From: Prevotellamassilia timonensis
GTDB lineage: Bacteria > Bacteroidota > Bacteroidia > Bacteroidales > Bacteroidaceae
DNA length: 64,000 nt
Direction of reading: 5' to 3'
NCBI RefSeq assembly: GCF_900106785.1
Contig: NZ_LT629845.1
Coordinates: 920,481 to 984,480, forward strand
Of this stretch, positions 57,092 to 64,000 are shown piece after piece. Numbering within the stretch: position 1 is the first letter of the stretch; each line of letters starts with the position of its first letter. A program made the translations under genes and the position numbers. The notes beneath the pieces were generated by a model. That model was given only the letters and a program-made list of their open reading frames with translations, did no database searches and was not told the origin of the DNA.

Positions 57092-58975
57092 ATGGATAAG
57101 AATACGATCGTTGGATTGTTCCTAATTGCCGCTGTACTTATCGGCTTCAGTTGGTATAATACCAACCAAAAGCGAAATTTGCAGCATCCACAGGCAGAAC
57201 AGACAAGCCTGCCTGCAGCTAAACAATATTCGCAACAGAGCCACAACTCTGTAAAGAAAATCGCCACTGACAGCACTGATATCTTTTTTGCTGCTACAAA
57301 AGGTGAAGCCAAAGATATCACATTACAGAATGCCAAAATTCGCGTAAAGGTCAGCACAAAAGGCGGTAGCGTTGAAAGCGTAGAATTGAAAGAATACAAG
57401 AGCTACCAGGATTTTGAGGCACAAAAAGACAAGCCTCTGCTGCTCTATTCATCAAAGGACGCAAATCTCAATTTCCTTTTGGATACGAAGGAAAATACGA
57501 TGGATTTCTCCAATTACTACTTTGAGCCAGTTAATGTTACCGACAGTACTGTAACTATGCGTTTAACGGCACAAGATGGAGCCACCATTGATATAGACTA
57601 CAAACTACTAAAGGACAATTACCTCCTGAATTTTGATGTGAAGTCACAAGGTATGCAAAAGCATCTGCCTTCATCTCTCAACAGCATTCAACTGGCATGG
57701 CACGACCGTGTTTCTCAACACGAAAAAGGTTTCTATTTTGAGAACATGTATTCGACGCTGACCTATAAGAAACATGACGATGACACTAAAAAATTGTCTG
57801 AAAACGAGACTGAAGAAGAAAGTGTAACGGAGAGCGTTGACTGGATAGCATTCAAAAATCAATATTTCAGCTCGGTCTTAATGGCTGCTGATCCAATGCA
57901 AAAGGTCAATGTAAAGAGCCAACAACTCGAAGAAAACTCAGGCTACCTGAAGAATTATTCAGCAGACATGGCCGCTTCCTTTGATGCTTCTGGCGCAAAG
58001 ACTACGAAATTTCAATTTTATTTTGGCCCCAACAACTATCGTCTCTTGCAGTCGATGGACAACTTTAAGGTTTCCGAGTTCGACAACGATCTTCAAGATC
58101 TTGTCTACTTGGGTTGGCCTATTGTCAAATGGATTAACCGTTTCTTTACACTTTACGTATTCGACTTCCTTACAAAGTTAGGATTGCCTATGGGAGTTGT
58201 GCTTCTGCTCATAACCCTTTTGATCCGCGTCATTGTATATGTACCAACACGCAAGAGTTTCCTCAGCAGTGCAAAAATGCGTGTGCTTAAACCTAAAGTT
58301 GACGCCATTGCAGCCAAATATCCTAAACAAGAGGACGCAATGAAACGCCAACAAGAAACAATGTCCTTGTATTCGCAATATGGAGTAAGCCCTATGGGAG
58401 GCTGTCTGCCAATGCTTATACAGATGCCTGTATTAGTAGCCATGTTCAACTTCGTTCCTAACGCAATTGAACTGCGACAGAAAAGTTTCCTTTGGGCTGA
58501 CGACCTGTCCACATACGACAGCATAATTTCATGGAATACGAATATTTGGGGATTAGGTAATCATTTGAGCCTATTCTGCTTGCTGTTCTGTGCCACGAAC
58601 TTGCTTTACAGCATAATGACCATGAAACAGCAACGTGAAACAATGTCGGGCGAACAAGCCCAACAAATGAAAATGATGCAGTGGATGATGATGCTTATGC
58701 CATTGTTCTTCTTCTTCATGTTCAACAAGTACTCATCAGGATTGAACTATTTCTACTTCATATCATTACTCCTCGGAGCTTTGACCATGTGGTATTTACG
58801 CAAAACAACCGATGACAAGAAGTTACTTGCAAAACTTGAAGCGAACTACCAAGCCAACAAGAACAATCCAAACAAAAAGCCCAGTGGATTGGCTGCCAGA
58901 CTTGAAGCTCTGCAAAAGCAGCAAGAAGAAATGCTAAAGCGCCAACAAGAAATACAACAACGCAGACAACACTGA
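57092..58975 (+). CDS. yidC: Membrane protein insertase
   Basis: 627 aa. N-terminal transmembrane helix (IVGLFLIAAVLIGFSWYN), a large periplasmic beta domain (about 80-330), and the five-helix core with GGCLPMLIQMPVLVAMFNFV. The C-terminal tail is rich in Gln/Lys/Arg and probably binds ribosomes. Inserts proteins into the inner membrane with or without SecYEG. Confidence 0.97.
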   Translation: MDKNTIVGLFLIAAVLIGFSWYNTNQKRNLQHPQAEQTSLPAAKQYSQQSHNSVKKIATDSTDIFFAATKGEAKDITLQNAKIRVKVSTKGGSVESVELKEYKSYQDFEAQKDKPLLLYSSKDANLNFLLDTKENTMDFSNYYFEPVNVTDSTVTMRLTAQDGATIDIDYKLLKDNYLLNFDVKSQGMQKHLPSSLNSIQLAWHDRVSQHEKGFYFENMYSTLTYKKHDDDTKKLSENETEEESVTESVDWIAFKNQYFSSVLMAADPMQKVNVKSQQLEENSGYLKNYSADMAASFDASGAKTTKFQFYFGPNNYRLLQSMDNFKVSEFDNDLQDLVYLGWPIVKWINRFFTLYVFDFLTKLGLPMGVVLLLITLLIRVIVYVPTRKSFLSSAKMRVLKPKVDAIAAKYPKQEDAMKRQQETMSLYSQYGVSPMGGCLPMLIQMPVLVAMFNFVPNAIELRQKSFLWADDLSTYDSIISWNTNIWGLGNHLSLFCLLFCATNLLYSIMTMKQQRETMSGEQAQQMKMMQWMMMLMPLFFFFMFNKYSSGLNYFYFISLLLGALTMWYLRKTTDDKKLLAKLEANYQANKNNPNKKPSGLAARLEALQKQQEEMLKRQQEIQQRRQH

Positions 58976-58995
58976 TTATAAAGTGAAACAACAAA

Positions 58996-59045
58996 GAAGC
59001 TAAAAGCTATACCTATATTTATGGTTTTTGCTTTTAGCTTCTTTT
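58996..59045 (+). terminator. Terminator after yidC
   Basis: GAAGCTAAAAGC pairs with GCTTTTAGCTTC, followed by TTTTC. About 20 bases after the yidC stop. Confidence 0.8.
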
Positions 59046-59047
59046 CT

Positions 59048-59240
59048 TTAAGTAAGTATTCAAAGTTAGTTGAAATGAATTGGTGTAGTGCTTGTTCCTA
59101 AATATTTGATTGATGAATGAGCGCTGCGGCTACGTGGGTAATAAAAAAAGAACCTATGTAACAAGCTGTATGACGAAACATATCGACAACTAATGCAACA
59201 CTTGATTATGTTTACTACATTTTGAATACCAACTTAATAT
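59048..59240. repeat. MITE-like element D, degenerate copy
   Basis: Ends TTAAGTAAGTATTCAAAGTT and CATTTTGAATACCAACTTAA, about 190 bp, interior unlike copies 1 and 2. Lies just before the S9 peptidase start. Confidence 0.5.
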
Positions 59241-59253
59241 ATAATTGCAATAT

Positions 59254-61440
59254 ATGAATTTATTAAGAACTATGCTCACCGCTACAGTTATTGCCGCCAC
59301 AACAACGACAATATCTCCTGTTTTGGCTCAGGACTTTATTGGACGCCAACAGCCCGTTTTCAAAAGTGACCGAATGACGCCTGAAAACCTCTGGGCTATG
59401 GGACGAATTGGTGGTTTCAAACTCTCGCATGACAACAGCAACGCAGTTTACGGCGTAACATATTATAGCGTAAAGCAAAATAAAAGCCACAGCGTTCTAT
59501 ACACAATCAATTTGCGCACTCTTGAAAGCAAACAACTTACAACAAGTTGTAAAAGCGAAGTAGGAGGAACATACATCAATAAAGGCAGACAGATTATGTA
59601 TCTGTCTGCCGAAAGTGGCTCAAATCAACTTTGGGTGATGAATTCTGACGGTACAAATCGCAAACAGATTAGTCACACGAATGCGGATATAGCAGACTTT
59701 TCCATATCACCAGATGAGAAGAAGGTCATTGTAATAATGGACGTTGCGCAAAATCATAGCATTCAGACTAATGATGCAGATCTGCCACAGGCTTCAGGCA
59801 TGGTCATAAATGACCTCATGTATAAGCATTGGGACACCTATGTCACCACCGCCCCCCACCCTTTCGTTGCCGATTTCGACGGAAACAAGATTGACAACGC
59901 CTTTGACATTCTCGAGGGTGAACCATTCGAATGCCCAATGCTCCCATTTGGTGGCATCGAACAACTTGCATGGAGTCCCGATTCAAAATGTATTGCCTAC
60001 ACTTGCCGCAAAAAGGTCGGTAAGGAATATGCCATAAGCACTGACAGCGACATTTTCCTATATGACTTGGCTACACGCAAATCAAAGAATCTGTGCAAGC
60101 CATCAGATTATCATGCCCCAACGATCGAAGAGGATCGTTCTTTACAACATCAGTCGGTAAACAAACAGCCGGCCGATTATAATATGGGCTATGACCAAAA
60201 TCCACAATTTTCACCAAATGGCAAATACATAGCTTGGAGCAGCATGGAACGAGACGGCTACGAGAGCGATCGTGCTCGTTTGTGTGTGTTGGACTTGAAA
60301 AGCGGCAAAAAAACTTACGTCACCGAGAAATTTGAAAGTGGCATAAACGAATTTTGCTGGGCACGCGATAACAAAACGCTCTATTTTACTGGCGTATGGC
60401 ATGGTAAGACACAAGTATATCAAACAAATTTGAAGGGTGAGCATAAAGCTCTTACAAACGATGTTGCAGACTATTCTATACTTTCATTATCTGCTGACGG
60501 CAAAAATCTTTATTGCAAACGCCAGAGCATGAGCCAAGCAGATGAAATATATCGTCTGCCCATTACAAGCCAGAAGGAAGTCGAAGCCAAACAGCTGACT
60601 CACGAAAATCAACATTTCTATGACAACCTCACTTTTGGAAAGGTTGAAGAGCGTTGGGTTAAGACCGTTGACAACAAACAGGAACTATGCTGGGTTATTT
60701 ACCCGCCTCATTTTGATGCCAACAAAAAATATCCAGCCCTTCTGTTCTGCGAGGGTGGTCCTCAATCACCTGTGAGCCAGTTCTGGAGTTTTCGATGGAA
60801 CATGCAAATAATGGCTGCCAACGATTATATTGTAATAGCTCCTAACCGACGCGGACTTCCCGGTTTCGGCATGGAGTGGCTTGAAGAAATTTCAGGAGAC
60901 TACTCAGGCCTATGCATGCAGGATTATCTCAGTGCAGTTGACGACATTTGCAAGGAGCCCTATGTCGACAAAGAACACATTGGCGCTGTTGGTGCAAGTT
61001 TTGGCGGATACAGCATATATTGGTTAGCCGGTAATCACAACAAACGTTTCAAAGCTTTCATTGCGCATGATGGCATTTTCAACACGCAACAGCAATATGT
61101 TGAAACGGAAGAATTGTGGTTCCCTAATTGGGATATGGGCAGCGCGCCTTGGAAGAAAAACGAAGATGGACAGACACAAAAGGTTTTTGCCACCTCACCA
61201 CATTTGTATGTTGACAAATGGGACACGCCAATACTTTGTATTCACGGACAAAAAGATTTCCGCATTGAATATACACAAGCAGAGTCTGCCTTCACCGCTG
61301 CACGCATGCGTGGCATAGACGCCCAATTATTATTATTCCCCGACGAAAACCATTGGGTGTTAAAGCCACAAAATGGCATTCTATGGCAACGTACATTCTT
61401 CCGCTGGTTAGATAAATATCTGAAAACAAATAACAAATAA
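59254..61440 (+). CDS. S9 family prolyl oligopeptidase-like enzyme
   Basis: 728 aa. Signal peptide (ending ISPVLAQ). The N-terminal half is a seven-bladed beta-propeller (repeats such as ISPDEKKV, WSPDSKCIAY, FSPNGKYIAW). The C-terminal alpha/beta hydrolase domain has the nucleophile Ser in GASFGGYS, Asp in GQKDFRI and His in DENHWVL. Likely periplasmic and active on peptides, as in Bacteroidetes dipeptidyl/tripeptidyl peptidases. ATG at 59254; five bases after it stops the MFS gene begins, so peptide uptake may be linked. Confidence 0.93.
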   Translation: MNLLRTMLTATVIAATTTTISPVLAQDFIGRQQPVFKSDRMTPENLWAMGRIGGFKLSHDNSNAVYGVTYYSVKQNKSHSVLYTINLRTLESKQLTTSCKSEVGGTYINKGRQIMYLSAESGSNQLWVMNSDGTNRKQISHTNADIADFSISPDEKKVIVIMDVAQNHSIQTNDADLPQASGMVINDLMYKHWDTYVTTAPHPFVADFDGNKIDNAFDILEGEPFECPMLPFGGIEQLAWSPDSKCIAYTCRKKVGKEYAISTDSDIFLYDLATRKSKNLCKPSDYHAPTIEEDRSLQHQSVNKQPADYNMGYDQNPQFSPNGKYIAWSSMERDGYESDRARLCVLDLKSGKKTYVTEKFESGINEFCWARDNKTLYFTGVWHGKTQVYQTNLKGEHKALTNDVADYSILSLSADGKNLYCKRQSMSQADEIYRLPITSQKEVEAKQLTHENQHFYDNLTFGKVEERWVKTVDNKQELCWVIYPPHFDANKKYPALLFCEGGPQSPVSQFWSFRWNMQIMAANDYIVIAPNRRGLPGFGMEWLEEISGDYSGLCMQDYLSAVDDICKEPYVDKEHIGAVGASFGGYSIYWLAGNHNKRFKAFIAHDGIFNTQQQYVETEELWFPNWDMGSAPWKKNEDGQTQKVFATSPHLYVDKWDTPILCIHGQKDFRIEYTQAESAFTAARMRGIDAQLLLFPDENHWVLKPQNGILWQRTFFRWLDKYLKTNNK

Positions 61441-61446
61441 CACAAT

Positions 61447-62379
61447 ATGGTTACAAAAGCTATTCAACAAAAGCTCAGCGACTCTAAATCTGCACGCTGG
61501 AGCGCACTCGTCATTGTCAGCGTTACAATGATGTTTGGCTATTTTTTCACCGACGTCATGTCACCCCTCGAACCACTCCTCACTGCTGCGAAAGAGAATG
61601 GAGGACTCGGCCTCGGCTGGAGTAGCGACGAATATGGCTTCTTCTCTGGAGCCTATGGCTATTTCAATGTATTTTTGTTCCTCTTATTTTTGGGTGGTAT
61701 CATTCTCGATAAATTTGGTATCAGATTTACGGGCATAATGTCCACAGTTCTAATGTTTACGGGTGCCTTAATCAAATGGTATGCTGTAAGCCACAATTTC
61801 GAAGGCAGTATAGCAGTGCCATTTTTTGGTACATACCACACACAAGTTGTTTTAGCAGCCACAGGATTTGCCATTTATGGCGTAGGATGCGAAATAGCAG
61901 GTATTACAGTCAGCAAAGTTATTGTCAAATGGTTTACTGGCCACGAACTGGCTTTGGCCATGGGCCTGCAAGTAGCTCTTGCACGTATTGGTACTGCTGG
62001 AGCTTTAGCCTACGCTCTGCCTTTTGCTAAAACCATGGGCGGTGTTTCTGCCTCTGTTGGCCTTGGCGCAGCTCTGTTATGTGCCGGCATGATAGCATTC
62101 ATCGTTTATTGCGTAATGGATAGAAAAGAAGATGCATCGGCAGCCGCGGTCGAGACAGAACCCGAAGAAGGATTCAAATTTTCAGACTTATCCACTCTCT
62201 TTGGCAACATCGGCTTCTGGTATGTTGCCGTACTCTGCCTTATGTTTTATGCAGGTGTATTCCCATTCCTAAAATTTGCGACAAAACTTATGGTCATGAA
62301 ATATGGGGTTGACGCCAACATTGCTGGTTTGATTCCTGCTATGCTGCCCTTCGGCACAATATTCCTCACGCCTTTATTC
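61447..62379 (+). pseudogene. MFS transporter, cut by insertion sequence
   Basis: 311 native codons starting MVTKAIQQKLSDSKSARWSA, with about eight hydrophobic helices and the MFS signature FLGGIILDKFGIRFTG (between helices 2 and 3). At 62380 the reading frame enters the terminal repeat of an IS and stops at 62421. The rest of the gene would lie beyond the right edge. Directly follows the S9 peptidase gene, so it may have carried peptide products or related compounds. Confidence 0.85.
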
Positions 62380-62478
62380 GGCGCACCCGACAAACCCTGT
62401 GGAGGGCTGTGCAGATGCTAACCCAAAAACTGAGTTGCCAAACGATACATGATTGCCCAAAAGTAGTACCTTTGCACT

Positions 62479-62880
62479 ATGAATCAGAATGGCAATAAAA
62501 ATATGTATGAGGGCCTCGCCTCATATTTCCTCCCCGAAGGAGTTCTTAAATATTTCGAGGTGACAGACTTTGCAACACAGCGTACTCTGGACAAGGATGT
62601 TCTTTACACAACAGAGCTTCACATCTATCTGGATGAGCGCGACAATCGCACACCAGACATGAAGGATTCCGTGAGCAATGGTTTTGGGGAAGAATCATGT
62701 TTACTTGACTATCCAGCCCGAGACAAGAAGGCGGTACTTCACATACGAAGAAGGCGTTGGACAATGCCGGATGGCACAACAAGAAGTGTTGACCTTGACA
62801 AGGAGTTTGAACTGAAGCATAAGGGCACTCGATACGCGAAGGACTTCGCGCTTTTTTTAAAGAGGGCGAATGGACTCTGA
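62479..62880 (+). CDS. ISAon1-type transposase N-terminal protein
   Basis: 133 aa: MNQNGNKNMYEGLASYFLPE, then KVEVTDFA-like region and a basic C-terminus. Corresponds to the separate N-terminal (DNA-binding) part seen in ISAon1 elements. Ends within ORF2 by 11 bases. A run of seven T and AAAG lies at about 62851-62861, before its stop, where slippage could link the two frames (shift +1). Confidence 0.8.
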   Translation: MNQNGNKNMYEGLASYFLPEGVLKYFEVTDFATQRTLDKDVLYTTELHIYLDERDNRTPDMKDSVSNGFGEESCLLDYPARDKKAVLHIRRRRWTMPDGTTRSVDLDKEFELKHKGTRYAKDFALFLKRANGL

Positions 62881-63958
62881 GACGATAACCGCTCGTCAGA
62901 TTGGTTATACGTACATGATTAACAGCTCCACGTTTGCCAAAAGATACAAGGACGCCCTGAGTAACTTCGAGACGTGGGAGCAGAAGGATCACGCATCCAA
63001 GTGGATTCTTATTCCGCAAAACGTAGGTAAGGAGCAAGGCATAGACGAGACCTCCCTCCAGGGCGAACTGTACACTATCGTTCACAACAAGGATGCCCAT
63101 GGTCGCAAGGGTGCAATCATAGCAGTAGTCAAGGGAACGAATCCTGCTGACGTACTGAAGGTTCTCATGCAACTACCTGCAGATAAGCGTGAAATGGTTG
63201 AGAATATCACGATGGATCTCTCAGATTGCATGCGTGTCATAGCCCGAGAGGCATTCCCTAAAGCCACAGTCATACGTGACTGCTTCCATGTCGTAAAACG
63301 CGGTGGAGAGGGCTGCGAAGAGATACGCCTGCGCCTGAAACGAAAAGCCGTAAAGGAGGCGAACAGACAGAAGGCAGAGTTTCGCAAATACCTCGAAAAT
63401 CTGGCAGCGCAGAGAAAGGCTTACCGCGAGCGAATGAGGAAAAGGCATGGGAAGAACTGGAAGAAGAGCAAGCGCGGAAGAAAGCCTATGAGGCTGAACA
63501 CTCGCTTTGAACCCAAAAGGCTTGAAAATGGCGAGACTCTTGTAGAGGCACAGACACGATGTCGCAAGCAATTGTCCATGAGCCGAGAGAAGTGGAGCGC
63601 AACGCAGAAAAAGCGTGCGAAGATACTTTTCGCACTCTACCCAAAACTTGAAGAAGCATACAATCTGATCAACTCCCTTAGAGCCATATTCAGAAACAAG
63701 AAACTCACAAAGGAGACTGCCAAACAGAATTTCAAGGGGTGGTATGAGAAAGTGGCTTCCTGCACTCTGCGTGAAATCAAGTCCGTACGCGATACCATCA
63801 GATTCTATGAGGATGAAATCCTGAACTACTTTGACGGACGTAAGACTAACGCTTCAGCTGAATCGTTGAACTCAAAGATCAAATGCTTTCGTGCACAAGT
63901 AAAAGGAGTCATAGACATACCATTCTTCATGTATCGTTTAGCAACAGTTTTGGGTTAG
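62870..63958 (+). CDS. ISAon1-type transposase, catalytic protein
   Basis: 362 aa. GIDETSLQGELYTIVHNKDA has the first catalytic Asp, DLSDCMRVIAREAFPKATVI RDCFHVVK the second, and NASAESLNSKIKCFRAQVKG the final Glu: the DDE transposase of the ISL3 group. A long basic insertion (about 145-215) separates the second and third motif. Intact, so the element may still be active. Confidence 0.88.
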   Translation: MDSETITARQIGYTYMINSSTFAKRYKDALSNFETWEQKDHASKWILIPQNVGKEQGIDETSLQGELYTIVHNKDAHGRKGAIIAVVKGTNPADVLKVLMQLPADKREMVENITMDLSDCMRVIAREAFPKATVIRDCFHVVKRGGEGCEEIRLRLKRKAVKEANRQKAEFRKYLENLAAQRKAYRERMRKRHGKNWKKSKRGRKPMRLNTRFEPKRLENGETLVEAQTRCRKQLSMSREKWSATQKKRAKILFALYPKLEEAYNLINSLRAIFRNKKLTKETAKQNFKGWYEKVASCTLREIKSVRDTIRFYEDEILNYFDGRKTNASAESLNSKIKCFRAQVKGVIDIPFFMYRLATVLG

Positions 63959-64000
63959 CATCTGCACGGCCTACTCCACAGGGTTTGTCGGGTGCGCCCT

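Larger units (their letters stand above)
62380..63998 (+). mobile_element. ISAon1-like (ISL3-family) insertion sequence
   Basis: 1619 bp bounded by inverted ends GGCGCACCCGACAAACCCTG (left) and its complement at the right, diverging only inside. Two overlapping ORFs encode the transposase. The 8 bases before the left end are CTTTATTC, and the two visible bases after the right end are CT, consistent with the 8-bp target duplication of ISL3-family elements. Inserted in the MFS gene. Confidence 0.9.

Overview
The window looks like a chromosomal segment of a Bacteroidales bacterium, most likely Prevotellaceae. Support: an atpD-atpC-(atpI-like)-atpB-atpE-atpF-atpH-atpA-atpG operon order, a GLPGLI protein paired with a TonB-type receptor, DUF3078 and DUF4290 proteins, a short Bacteroidetes-type principal sigma factor, and promoters of the TTTG / TAnnTTTG type. 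The genus is an inference; no rRNA or tRNA gene was seen.

Region 1 (1 to about 19,540, all minus strand) is a decayed prophage structural cluster: terminase C-terminus, portal, a DUF6712-type protein, a tape-measure remnant, and a large intact tail-region protein running off the left edge. The phage genes are repeatedly interrupted by unrelated genes, several with their own promoter or terminator: small secreted and membrane proteins, an Abi_2/HEPN protein, a caspase-like (His/Cys) protein, and a GLPGLI plus TonB-receptor pair. Damage to phage genes can be read directly: a 59-bp hairpin repeat in the portal gene, an in-frame TAG, a frameshift in the tape measure gene, and truncations. The junction terminase 3' end / cargo / next phage gene occurs twice with different cargo.

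Region 2 (about 20,400 to 43,900) is mostly housekeeping: a DUF3078 outer-membrane protein, rpoD, a putative peptide-modification module (secreted protein, HPr-kinase-like protein, S24/S26 peptidase, PqqD-like protein) next to an AICAR transformylase, then tsaB, a DUF4290 gene, murA, rimM, dxr and rseP on the plus strand. After a repeat-rich gap come a phosphoesterase lipoprotein with an outer-membrane protein, a transglutaminase lipoprotein, a uracil permease, a NUDIX hydrolase and a flavodiiron protein. It ends with a four-gene redox operon (C_GCAxxG_C_C protein, ferredoxin, membrane 4Fe-4S protein, OxyR-like regulator) preceded by an OxyR-like operator and a good Bacteroidetes promoter.

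Region 3 (about 44,000 to 64,000) holds the F-type ATP synthase operon (minus), another repeat island, ttcA-like, DUF486, MBL-fold and rsmG genes (minus), and then pyrG, yidC, an S9 peptidase and an MFS transporter (plus). The MFS gene is cut by an ISAon1/ISL3-like element whose right end falls at the window edge.

Dispersed repeats tie the window together: an approximately 450-bp element with repeated CTTACAC sites (three copies), a long palindromic element (two), an 88-bp element with inverted ends (three plus a fragment), an approximately 190-210-bp MITE-like element (two full copies, one degenerate, two end fragments), and a small hairpin repeat (two).
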